Position numbers and translations under genes: made by a program. The notes under the pieces were generated by a model. That model had not been told where the DNA came from and made no database searches. It saw only the letters and a program-made list of their open reading frames with translations. DNA of 64,000 nt from an uncultured Lachnospiraceae bacterium (GTDB taxonomy: Bacteria; Bacillota; Clostridia; Lachnospirales; Lachnospiraceae): the NCBI GenBank assembly GCA_948688495.1, contig CAPQSW010000009.1, positions 18,867 to 82,866 of the forward strand. The letters run 5' to 3'. This document shows positions 9,489-17,500 of the stretch, in pieces (position 1 is the first letter of the stretch; the number at the start of each line of letters is the position of its first letter).

Positions 9489-10958
9489 TTAAGGGGTTGG
9501 GGACGTTATGGAAGAATTATCCGCTCTATTCACTTTAACGCGGAAAGAACCTACAAAATAGCCATATTTACCGGAAGCCGTTTTGTTGGCAAGCTGGATG
9601 TTTTGTTTTGTGGCAGGATCGAATAGCTGATAGTAAATCCGGTAATTTCCATCCTGGTACCTGCGGACGTCAAGGGGAACGCGGAAGGTAGCTGTCTCCC
9701 CGCTTTTCCAAAAGCGGTTATCTGTATTTACTTTTATCGTATCGCAAATGCTTCCGTCCATGCGAAGTATCGTCACGATGGAGGTAAATGGACGGTAACA
9801 GACGGAGAATCCGCTGTTTTCCATTGTCACGGATAGAGTGGCATTATGGGTTTGAAACGTGTGAAACGAACAGTCTGACGCAAGAAGCGCATAACGGTAA
9901 CCTAGATGCGCACCAATATAGGAATAGCCATCTGTGCCGTCAAAACAATCCTCCCCACGGTAGACAGAGTTTTTCCATTTGTCCAGCACAGCAAGATCGT
10001 AGCCGCAGTCGAGGTAGGAGACATGCATGGCTTTTAAATCTTTTACGGCATCCGGGAAGTCATTATATTTGTTATCTAAAACGACTTCGCCTCCGTTTGG
10101 TACGTAATTGCACAGTTTGTTCTGAAAGGCGATCTCCTCCTCCCGTGTGCCTTTGCCGGTAAAATCCTTGGAGGGGGTAAAGGCTTTGTCCCCATAGGTC
10201 CCCAAATCGTTGCCAGAGCCCAACATACCGTCGTTAAATAGCCCGGTCCTGGCGGAACTGCTGCCGGAAAAAGCATCCGCTTCCGAAATGGGGGCAGAAG
10301 ACCGGCTTACGATACGGTAATGTTCCGGGGTACGCACAGAAAGGTAAATGGCGGGGTCAATCACGGAATCGAGGGTTGCAAAGAGCTCACGCATATTTTC
10401 CAGGGACATATAGTTAGAGTTGTTCATTTCCCCGCAGTTGCCAACGTAGATACCCTGCATCAGATATACACAGTCAGTATATTTGTTGACAATTTCCGCG
10501 GTTTGCGTCATATGGCGTTTGATAATTGAAATTTCTTTTGGTTCCGTTTCTTTTGCCTTGCCGTTCCAGTCATACAGGAAGCGGAGAATTAGCTGTTTGT
10601 GCGAATCTTTCCAGGCAAGAAGAAGCGCGTCTAACTGGGACAATGAGGATACACTGATTTCAGAAGCCGGGTAGTTGCGCAGATTAATTTCCAAAAGGGC
10701 AAGCTGGTTGTTGTCCCTTTTGATCGTTTGGTGTATATTATCCATATTAAGCGGCTCGGTGTCCGAGAGCGCATAACCATAGATATGGTACCAGCCTTGA
10801 TAGGGATTATCCAATTGCCGGCTGGAAGGGCTGTAAATTCCTGGCTGGTAGGAAACGGTATAATATTCGTGCGGATAGAGCAGGTAAGTGCCGGCGCCTG
10901 TAATATGAAACATCGACAGCAGCAGGCAGGGGATCGTAAGTAAAAAAAATTTTTTCAT
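9489..10958 (-). CDS. Secreted DUF4874/DUF4832 protein
   Basis: This 489-aa paralogue of the preceding gene lies on the opposite strand; the two stops are 11 bp apart. It begins with a hydrophobic signal sequence (MKKFFLLTIPCLLLSMFHIT), so it should be exported. Matching landmarks are NPYQGWYHIYGY, LMQGIYVGNCGEMNNSNYMS, SVRTPEHYRIV, GLFNDGMLGSGNDLGTYGD and YIGAHLGYRY. The C-terminal part resembles the beta-sandwich half of the class. It is probably a glycosidase-like surface or secreted protein acting on the local polysaccharide. No catalytic residues can be assigned safely. The RBS CGAGGT precedes the ATG. Confidence 0.75.
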   Translation of the reverse strand: MKKFFLLTIPCLLLSMFHITGAGTYLLYPHEYYTVSYQPGIYSPSSRQLDNPYQGWYHIYGYALSDTEPLNMDNIHQTIKRDNNQLALLEINLRNYPASEISVSSLSQLDALLLAWKDSHKQLILRFLYDWNGKAKETEPKEISIIKRHMTQTAEIVNKYTDCVYLMQGIYVGNCGEMNNSNYMSLENMRELFATLDSVIDPAIYLSVRTPEHYRIVSRSSAPISEADAFSGSSSARTGLFNDGMLGSGNDLGTYGDKAFTPSKDFTGKGTREEEIAFQNKLCNYVPNGGEVVLDNKYNDFPDAVKDLKAMHVSYLDCGYDLAVLDKWKNSVYRGEDCFDGTDGYSYIGAHLGYRYALLASDCSFHTFQTHNATLSVTMENSGFSVCYRPFTSIVTILRMDGSICDTIKVNTDNRFWKSGETATFRVPLDVRRYQDGNYRIYYQLFDPATKQNIQLANKTASGKYGYFVGSFRVKVNRADNSSITSPTP

Positions 10959-11025
10959 GAAATACCTCGTAATTTTTATTTTATATTATATCATAACATA
11001 ACATAGCACAAAAAGGATTGAAATT

Positions 11026-12033
11026 ATGCAGGAAAGTAAAATTGATTTTGTCATGCCGTGGGTAGATGGCAGTGATGCAGCGTGGCAGAGGGAAAAGAGC
11101 AGATATGATGCATCACGGGATGCGGATGATGCGGATGAGCGTTACCGGGACTGGGACATATTGAAATACTGGTTCCGGGGTGTGGAGAAATATGCCCCGT
11201 GGGTTCGGAAAATCCATTTTATTACCTGGGGGCACCTGCCTGAGTGGCTTGATACATCCAACCCCAGACTGAATGTTGTGCGCCATGAGGACTATATCCC
11301 GAAGGAGTACCTTCCAACCTTTAATTCCCACACGATTGAATGGAATATGTATAGGATAGAGGGGCTGTCAGAACAGTTTGTCTATTTTAATGATGATGTA
11401 TTTCTGACGGGACTGGTAAGACCGGAAGATTTCTTCCATGACGGAAAGCCCTGTGATATGCTGGCATTCCAGCCGGTTGTAGCAAATCCGGCAAATCCTG
11501 TTATGTCCCATATTTATATGAACAATTCCCTGGTGCTCTCCAAATATTTTACTAAGAGGGAGAATGTAAAAGGGCAGCCGGGAAATTATTTTAAGCTGGG
11601 TTATCCGTGCATGTATTTCTTCTATAATCTGCTGGAACTGGCATTTCCCCTGTTTACGGGATTTTATACGGTACATGGGGCGGCCCCTTTTTTAAAGGAA
11701 ACGTTTCGGACGCTGTGGGAAAAGGAGCAGGTACTATTAGACGGGACATGCCGTCATCGGTTCCGGAGTGAAGATGATGTAAGCCAGTACCTTGCCCGCG
11801 AGTGGCAGAAGTTATCCGGGAATTTTCATGCAAAGAATATTACAAGGCATTTCAAGTATTTCAATGTAAAGAATGATAACCAGGAGCTTGTCCGGGCGAT
11901 CGTAAGCCAGAAAGCACGGATGATCTGTATCAATGATGCAAATGAACCGATTGACTTTATCTATGCGAGAAAGCAGATAAGGGATGCCTTTGAGCAGATT
12001 TTGCCAGAAAAATCAGAATTTGAGAAAAGTTAG
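11026..12033 (+). CDS. Stealth-family capsule/exopolysaccharide sugar-phosphate transferase
   Basis: This 335-aa protein shows all four Stealth conserved regions: CR1 (IDFVMPWVDGSDAAW), CR2 (RDWDILKYWFRGVEKYAPWV, then ITWGHLPEWL), CR3 (NSHTIEWNMY and FVYFNDDVFL) and CR4 near the C terminus (ARMICINDAN). Characterised members transfer hexose-1-phosphate to build phosphodiester-linked glycans. It is the first gene of a (+) operon, divergent from the secreted DUF4832 gene and 11 bp upstream of a flippase. It suggests that one local glycan contains sugar-phosphate links. Confidence 0.9.
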   Translation: MQESKIDFVMPWVDGSDAAWQREKSRYDASRDADDADERYRDWDILKYWFRGVEKYAPWVRKIHFITWGHLPEWLDTSNPRLNVVRHEDYIPKEYLPTFNSHTIEWNMYRIEGLSEQFVYFNDDVFLTGLVRPEDFFHDGKPCDMLAFQPVVANPANPVMSHIYMNNSLVLSKYFTKRENVKGQPGNYFKLGYPCMYFFYNLLELAFPLFTGFYTVHGAAPFLKETFRTLWEKEQVLLDGTCRHRFRSEDDVSQYLAREWQKLSGNFHAKNITRHFKYFNVKNDNQELVRAIVSQKARMICINDANEPIDFIYARKQIRDAFEQILPEKSEFEKS

Positions 12034-12043
12034 GAAGTCTTTT

Positions 12044-13606
12044 ATGGAAACAAAAACCAGAACAGAATATTCCGCACGCAATACAACAGTGGCGCTTTTA
12101 TCCCGCCTGACAGCAATTCTCATGGGATATCTGCTGAGGGTTGTGTTTACACATACGTTGAATGAGAGCTATGTGGGAGTAAACGGGCTCTTTACAGATA
12201 TTATTCAGGTACTGTCCCTGTCTGAGATGGGGATTGGGACGGCGATTACGTTTGCCCTTTACCGTCCGATTGCGGAAGGGGATATTGAGAAACAGAAGTC
12301 CCTGATGAAGCTTTTTCGGAATTTTTACCGGATAACAGCCGCTATCGTAGCCGTAGGAGGAAGTCTTTTCATTCCTTTTATGGATATGTTTATTAAGGAT
12401 TATGAGAATATAGACCATCTGACGTTGATCTATGTACTGTATCTTGTGAATACGGTCTGCTCGTATCTGCTGATATATAAGAAAACGTTGATGGATGCGC
12501 ATCAGCTATTATATATAGGTACGTTTTATCAGACGATGTCGTGGGTATTGCAGGATATTCTGCAGATTGCGGTGCTTATCTGGAGGCGGGATTTTATCCT
12601 GTTTTTGTTAATCAATATAGCGACTACTATCTTGTGCAATGTATGCATTTCCATACGTGCCAACCAACGGTATCCTTATTTAAAGGAGAAGCAGGCGCAG
12701 CCTCTCCCCCGGGAAGAAAAGAGAAAGATTTTCTCTAATATCCGGGCAATGCTGATGCATAAGGTTGGAACAGTGATTGTCAATAATACCGATAACCTGC
12801 TTCTGTCTGCATTTGTGGGTCTTGTCAGTGTGGGAAAATATTCCAATTACTATCTGGTGATTGGTTCGATCCGCCAGATGTTGAATCAGGTATACCAGGG
12901 AATTACAGCGAGCGTCGGAAATTTGGGCGTGACAGAGGATGAGGGACATATTCAGAAAGTATTTGAGGCCGTCTTTTTTATTGGGCAATGGATGTATGGA
13001 TTCGCGTTTATCTGCCTGTACGAGCTCTTAAATCCCTTCATAGAAATTAGTTTTGGAAAACAGTATATTTTTGCGGAAACAACGGTTTTTGTGCTGTGCA
13101 TGAACTTTTTTTTGAATGGAATGCGAAATGCGACGCTGACATTCCGTGATTCGATGGGACTGTTCTGGTATGACAGGCATAAAGCGATTGTGGAGGCTGT
13201 TTTAAATCTGGGAATTTCCCTTGTGTTAGTGAACGTTATGGGATTGACCGGTGTTTTTCTGGGAACGTTATTCAGTATGGCGCTGACTTCTTTGTGGGTG
13301 GAGCCGTATGTGTTGTATAAGCATGGATTCCATAAATCGTGTGTCGGTTACTTTGTACGCTATTTAGCCTATATGGTTGTGATTGCGATTGGCTGGTATG
13401 TGACGGACCTGGTATGCAGGGAGCTGGTGGTTATGGGAATCCGTGACGCAGCAGAGACACTGGCGGCAAGGCTTGTGGTATGCGTGTTTGTGCCCAATAT
13501 CTGGTTTCTTATTGTCTATGTAAGGACAAAAGAATTCCGTTTCTTATGGGAAAAGGCAAAAGATCTGATGAAAAATTTCGCTAAGAGAGGAGGTGCGCGG
13601 AAATGA
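12044..13606 (+). CDS. Wzx-like polysaccharide flippase (MOP superfamily)
   Basis: This 520-aa protein has about 12-14 hydrophobic helices and the typical N-terminal start (NTTVALLSRLTAILMGYLLRVVFTH, cut here across two helices). It should flip lipid-linked repeat units across the membrane. I chose the ATG at 12044 (METKTRTEYS). An earlier in-frame start would overlap the Stealth gene by 50 bp and add a non-helical leader. The stop overlaps the next gene by 4 bp. With PelG this gives two polysaccharide exporters in the region, so two glycans are probably made. Confidence 0.87.
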   Translation: METKTRTEYSARNTTVALLSRLTAILMGYLLRVVFTHTLNESYVGVNGLFTDIIQVLSLSEMGIGTAITFALYRPIAEGDIEKQKSLMKLFRNFYRITAAIVAVGGSLFIPFMDMFIKDYENIDHLTLIYVLYLVNTVCSYLLIYKKTLMDAHQLLYIGTFYQTMSWVLQDILQIAVLIWRRDFILFLLINIATTILCNVCISIRANQRYPYLKEKQAQPLPREEKRKIFSNIRAMLMHKVGTVIVNNTDNLLLSAFVGLVSVGKYSNYYLVIGSIRQMLNQVYQGITASVGNLGVTEDEGHIQKVFEAVFFIGQWMYGFAFICLYELLNPFIEISFGKQYIFAETTVFVLCMNFFLNGMRNATLTFRDSMGLFWYDRHKAIVEAVLNLGISLVLVNVMGLTGVFLGTLFSMALTSLWVEPYVLYKHGFHKSCVGYFVRYLAYMVVIAIGWYVTDLVCRELVVMGIRDAAETLAARLVVCVFVPNIWFLIVYVRTKEFRFLWEKAKDLMKNFAKRGGARK

Positions 13607-14817
13607 AACAGGAAGAAAAGATGCTGCTTGGAAGGTTAAAACAAGCGTTAAATCCAGATTTAAAAACAACAGTAATCACAGAGGAATGCAGGGAACGGGA
13701 ACTTAGCCAGATATTTGAGACAGCAAAAAGACATACCGTACTGCCGCTTCTCTTTGATGTTTATGAAGATGATTCACATGTTGCTGAGGGATATGGAGAG
13801 GTTCTCCGTCAGTCTGCCGTCGTTACCGTGCGCTCAAATTACCGACTCTTATTCCTGACGAAATATATTACGCAGCTTTTAGAAAAGGAGGGAATCTGTG
13901 CCATTCTTTTAAAGGGGGCAGCCACGGCCTCCTATTATCCGGTGCCGGAGCTGCGTAAGTCCGGGGATGTGGACATTCTCATTCCACGAGAGGAATCGTT
14001 CCAGCGGGCAGTGGAATTGCTGAAAAAAGAAGGCTTTATCGAATGTGAAGATCAGTTTACACAGCATCATATCGAACTGAAAAACGATGAGGGCATTTCT
14101 GTTGAAGTCCATAGTATATTGGCAGAGCCTTTTGAGAGCAGGAAAATGAACCAATATTTGGAAACGCTGCTTTTGGCATACGAGGAACATGTCATCCAAA
14201 ATGATTCATGGGGGATTACGATCTACCAGCCAGGAGATGCATACCATGCCTTTTACCTGGTGGTCCATATGCTGCAGCATTTCCTGCGGGCAGGATTCGG
14301 ACTGAAATTTCTGTGTGATTGGACCGTTTTCTGGAACCGCGAGGTCGCAGAGGAGGAAAAAGAAACGTTTCTGTGCCTGGTAAAAGAGAGCGGGACAAAA
14401 GGGTTTGTCACAGTATTGACAAAAGCCTGTATGGAATATTTAGGGCTTCGTGAGCAAAGTGCAGGCTTTTTGCTTGAAAAGTCAGAATTGCCGGGCGAGA
14501 CAGATTTAAAGCGGCTGGCAGAGGAGTTCATGGAGGAAGTCTTTGCCGGCGGAGAATTTGGACATGATGACAGACAGCGGATGGTTGCCATGCGCGGAAC
14601 GGGAATTACTGCCTATATCCGGGAATTTCATCATCAAATGCACTTGAATTATCCCAAAGTGGGAAATATATTTCTGCTCTGGCCTTTGCTCTGGCTGCTG
14701 ACTCTTTGGCGTTTCCTCCATAATAACCGCGCCATACGCAAGGTGAAGGGGTGGGATATACTAAAGGAAGCGGGGAGACGGAGCAGGCTCATAGACAGAA
14801 TGAAGCTGTTTTCCTGA
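13603..14817 (+). CDS. NTP_transf_5 family nucleotidyltransferase
   Basis: This 404-aa protein carries the nucleotidyltransferase core LLKGAATASYYPVPELRKSG followed by DVDIL, with two aspartates expected to bind metal. This is typical of the NTP_transf_5 (PF14907) family. Such proteins are found in polysaccharide loci and also next to peptide exporters, but the reaction is not established. A hydrophobic stretch near residues 345-365 (IFLLWPLLWLLTLW) may touch the membrane. The start overlaps the flippase stop, placing it in that operon. It converges with the ABC exporter gene, with 23 bp between stops. Confidence 0.8.
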   Translation: MKQEEKMLLGRLKQALNPDLKTTVITEECRERELSQIFETAKRHTVLPLLFDVYEDDSHVAEGYGEVLRQSAVVTVRSNYRLLFLTKYITQLLEKEGICAILLKGAATASYYPVPELRKSGDVDILIPREESFQRAVELLKKEGFIECEDQFTQHHIELKNDEGISVEVHSILAEPFESRKMNQYLETLLLAYEEHVIQNDSWGITIYQPGDAYHAFYLVVHMLQHFLRAGFGLKFLCDWTVFWNREVAEEEKETFLCLVKESGTKGFVTVLTKACMEYLGLREQSAGFLLEKSELPGETDLKRLAEEFMEEVFAGGEFGHDDRQRMVAMRGTGITAYIREFHHQMHLNYPKVGNIFLLWPLLWLLTLWRFLHNNRAIRKVKGWDILKEAGRRSRLIDRMKLFS

Positions 14818-14840
14818 GCCGGGGCTGTGATGCCAAAATA

Positions 14841-16601
14841 TTAGAAGCTCCGCACCATCTCCTCAATTTCTTCCTCATTTAAAGTGACACATTTCTTGTC
14901 ACGGATGGCATAGACGCGTTTGCAGATAGTCAATACGGATGGACGGTGTGTTGTCACAATACACGTACGCGGATATTCGTCGGACATAATGTTTCTAAGG
15001 ACTTTGCGTTCTGTAGCGACATCCAGTGCGGACGTTGCCTCGTCCAGCAATAGGATGGGGGAGCGGCGCAGCAAAGCCCTTGCAATGGAAAGCCGCTGTG
15101 CCTGTCCTTCAGAAAAGCCGCCGCCGCGCTCTTTGATCTTACTGTAAATGCCCTCTGGAAGTTTTTCGATAAAATCCCAGGCGCAGGACAGTTTTAAAGC
15201 ATCAATAATATCCTCGTCTGAAGCATCAGGTTTTACATTTCGCATATTTTCCGCAATTGTACCAGAAAACATAGTATTTCCCTGAGGAACATAGGAAAAT
15301 AATTTTCGTGTCGAGGGAGTCAGGGGAATCGTACCCGCATGTCCGCCAAGTTCCGCGGAGCCGTTCTGAGAGCGCATTAGTGATAAAATCAAGCGTATCA
15401 TGGTGGTCTTGCCCTCGCCGGAGGGACCTACCAAGGCAACGACTTCATGTGGATGTGCCTCCATAGATGCGCCCTTGAAAACCAGGGTTCCATTGCTATA
15501 AGCATATTCTAACTCCTTAATATAGAGGCTTATGCCATCTGCCTTATTTATCTTTAAAAATTCATCTACAGCTTCATTCTGGCTGTAATCTTCCCGCGGC
15601 ATTTCGATAATGTCCATGAGACGGCCGGCAGAGGTCGTTAGTCCGATGGTAGTGGGAACGAGTGACGTCAGGTTGTGCAGCGTACCGGTCAGTGTACCGG
15701 AAAGGCTTAAAAACATTGTCATGGTACCGTAACTGATAGCGCCGCTGAAGACGCGGTAAATTCCCCATCCATAGGAGGCATAGGATACTAACAATGCCAC
15801 AGTAGACAAGAGCAGGGAGGTTCCCATTGACATTTTCTGGAAATCGAGCCGCATATTAATGTATTCTTTTTGCAGTTGTTTTAAACGTGCAACATACAGC
15901 CGGATTAAATCAAATGCTTTAATTGTCTGGATATTGGAAAATGCCTCCTGATTGAAGCCGGACATCTTAGCGCCCATTGCAGCGCTTCGTTTGTTGTTGT
16001 TGACCATGCGGTTTAAGAGTGTCTTTGAGAGCAGCAGACTGACCGGCATGCCCAAAAACGCAAATATGGCGAACGAAGGGTCGTAATAAATGACCATTGC
16101 AAATGCACTGATAAAACGGAACACATAAATAATTGTATTTGGTACAAAATTTAGGATACCGTTAGAAATTGCGGAGGCATCTGATCCCCAGCGTGTCAGA
16201 AGGTCCCCGGTATGGTATGTAGTCAGTGACTCCCAGTCCGTCACCAGAATTTTAGAGAAAATATCAGCCTTAATCTCGGAATCCACCTTCAGGCTTAAAT
16301 AGGTGGATGCATACTCGGAAATCAGGTTTAGGAAGGTGGTTCCTACATTCAGTCCAATCATGATGGAAAAGGTCTTAATAACCTCCCCGGCCTGATGTCC
16401 CGTGATGATATCAACTAAATCTCTGGAGACCAGGCTGGTCAAGAGGGCAACGACAGTCCCGACCATGCCCAGAAGGGTATAGAATATCATAGTCAGCCAG
16501 TAATGCTTTGCATACTGGTAAATCCACAAGGTCTGTTTCCACATTTCCCCAAGCCGTCCGGCCTTAATACGTCCTATCAGGAACTTGACTTTCTTTTTCA
16601 T
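14841..16601 (-). CDS. ABC exporter with fused transmembrane and nucleotide-binding domains
   Basis: This 586-aa half-transporter has an ABC membrane domain of about six helices (residues 25-310) and a C-terminal ATPase. The ATPase has Walker A (GPSGEGKTT), a variant signature (FSEGQAQR instead of LSGGQ) and Walker B (ILLLDEATSALD). There is no N-terminal C39 peptidase. It should work as a homodimer exporting a peptide, lipid or glycolipid. It is the next gene on the minus strand after the leader-like 150-aa protein at 16849-17301, separated by a hairpin-rich spacer. That order is typical of substrate-exporter pairs, so the 150-aa protein is its most plausible cargo (inference). Confidence 0.88.
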   Translation of the reverse strand: MKKKVKFLIGRIKAGRLGEMWKQTLWIYQYAKHYWLTMIFYTLLGMVGTVVALLTSLVSRDLVDIITGHQAGEVIKTFSIMIGLNVGTTFLNLISEYASTYLSLKVDSEIKADIFSKILVTDWESLTTYHTGDLLTRWGSDASAISNGILNFVPNTIIYVFRFISAFAMVIYYDPSFAIFAFLGMPVSLLLSKTLLNRMVNNNKRSAAMGAKMSGFNQEAFSNIQTIKAFDLIRLYVARLKQLQKEYINMRLDFQKMSMGTSLLLSTVALLVSYASYGWGIYRVFSGAISYGTMTMFLSLSGTLTGTLHNLTSLVPTTIGLTTSAGRLMDIIEMPREDYSQNEAVDEFLKINKADGISLYIKELEYAYSNGTLVFKGASMEAHPHEVVALVGPSGEGKTTMIRLILSLMRSQNGSAELGGHAGTIPLTPSTRKLFSYVPQGNTMFSGTIAENMRNVKPDASDEDIIDALKLSCAWDFIEKLPEGIYSKIKERGGGFSEGQAQRLSIARALLRRSPILLLDEATSALDVATERKVLRNIMSDEYPRTCIVTTHRPSVLTICKRVYAIRDKKCVTLNEEEIEEMVRSF

Positions 16602-16684
16602 GAAAAAGCATCCTTTCGCGAGTACACCAAATATTATAGGAAGACAGGTTTACGCCTTCGCGTGATAAGGTCTTTCCTAATAAG

Positions 16685-16719
16685 ATGAAAAACAGCACTG
16701 CCTGTAATAAGCAGTGCTG
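16685..16719 (-). terminator. Rho-independent terminator between leader-like gene and ABC exporter
   Basis: A perfect 9-bp stem (CAGCACTGC / GCAGTGCTG, loop of 9) is followed on the minus strand by a T-run. It lies 130 bp after the stop of the 150-aa protein gene and 84 bp before the exporter start. It could limit exporter expression relative to its putative substrate. Confidence 0.8.
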
Positions 16720-16767
16720 CCCCACAATACATAATTAGCAAAACATGATGTCATTTCGGTTTCACAA

Positions 16768-16843
16768 GGTAATGGTACGCGCCGCTTCGCGTCACCTGCC
16801 AAATCGTCAGAAGGCATGTTAGAAATGCTTCGCATTTGCCTTC
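16768..16843. repeat. Two GC-rich hairpins, one matching a second site in the window
   Basis: Hairpin one (16810-16843) pairs GAAGGCA...AATGC with GCATT...TGCCTTC, with a 7-nt bulge, just after the stop of the 150-aa gene. Hairpin two (16774-16796) pairs GGT.CGCG with CGCG..ACC. On the minus strand the second hairpin and its flank (GGCAGGTGACGCGAAGCGG) closely match 23298-23323 on the plus strand (GGCAGGCGCGCGAAGCGACG). This suggests a dispersed palindromic repeat. Confidence 0.5.
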
Positions 16844-16848
16844 TTCCT

Positions 16849-17301
16849 CTAATTACCGTCTGCCCCGCCGCCTTGTACATTGACAGTTTTTGTACAGGAA
16901 ATTGATTTGCCTATACATTCAAGAGCCGTCGTGGTTGCCTGATCGCCTGTAGATGCCCACACCTTGTAGGTCATGGTGTCGCCGGACTTGTAAGCATTAG
17001 CGTGTAATTCACGCACAATAGTAACCGTGTTACCGCTAAACGTAACGGGAAATTCGGAATAGGCATCCGTCAAAGGCTGGCTGAACGTAAGGGTAACTGT
17101 AGATGCAGATGAGATATGCTCTACAGCGGTAGAATGTACACACTTAACCTCAAATACATGATGACCGCCGCCATTCCAAGCTTGTGTAGAATAACAATCA
17201 ACTGACCAACAGTCAGCAGCTTCTGTAGCGCCGCTCGCAGCGTATACACCCTCGTTTAAACCATCGTTTACCATTACCATAGGTTTTTCATAACCTTTCA
17301 T
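16849..17301 (-). CDS. Unrecognised 150-aa protein with leader-like N terminus, candidate ABC exporter substrate
   Basis: This 150-aa protein has no Sec signal and no membrane segment. It starts MKGYEKPMVMVNDGLNEGVY followed by AASGA, a short acidic leader-like segment ending in small residues. The rest (about residues 30-140) is rich in Ser, Thr, Val and aromatics in alternating patterns typical of a beta-sandwich. It has five cysteines (31, 36, 54, 129, 136) and a Gly-rich end. The fold hints at a carbohydrate-binding domain, but that is only an impression. Support for a real gene is strong: GGGAGG at 8 bases, a promoter upstream and a terminator downstream. No modification enzymes are adjacent. 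Confidence 0.75.
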   Translation of the reverse strand: MKGYEKPMVMVNDGLNEGVYAASGATEAADCWSVDCYSTQAWNGGGHHVFEVKCVHSTAVEHISSASTVTLTFSQPLTDAYSEFPVTFSGNTVTIVRELHANAYKSGDTMTYKVWASTGDQATTTALECIGKSISCTKTVNVQGGGADGN

Positions 17302-17328
17302 TTAAGAAGCCTCCCTTCGGAAAATATA

Positions 17329-17357
17329 ACTATAACGAAACTGTTCTATCCTTACAA
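17329..17357 (-). promoter_or_regulatory. Promoter of the 150-aa leader-like protein
   Basis: Reading the minus strand, TTGTAA (-35) and TATAGT (-10) are separated by 17 bp. The predicted transcript starts just upstream of the GGGAGG site. Confidence 0.55.
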
Positions 17358-17445
17358 TATCACAATACCCAGAAATAGTAAAGAATATATTAGAAATTTT
17401 GTGAAATTTGTTAGAGTGGACAGTGCCAGGTACAGTATCTAGTGA

Positions 17446-17475
17446 TTGAAAAGCAAAGAAAGTTTATGATATAAT
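17446..17475 (+). promoter_or_regulatory. gdpP promoter
   Basis: TTGAAA and TATAAT are separated by 18 bp. The -10 overlaps the most upstream possible ATG (17474), which therefore cannot be the start. This supports the start at 17501, 8 bases after AGGTGG. Confidence 0.75.
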
Positions 17476-17500
17476 GCAAGTTAAAAGGTGGGAAATGAAG

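Noticed and set aside
16677..16880. 67-codon minus-strand frame after the leader-like gene
   Set aside because: It crosses the stop of the real gene and three hairpins, ends at the terminator, and has no RBS.
14841..17301. Lanthipeptide, sactipeptide or lasso peptide cluster
   Set aside because: No LanM/LanB, radical SAM, B/C lasso enzymes or PqqD-like protein is present; only a leader-like protein and an exporter are seen.
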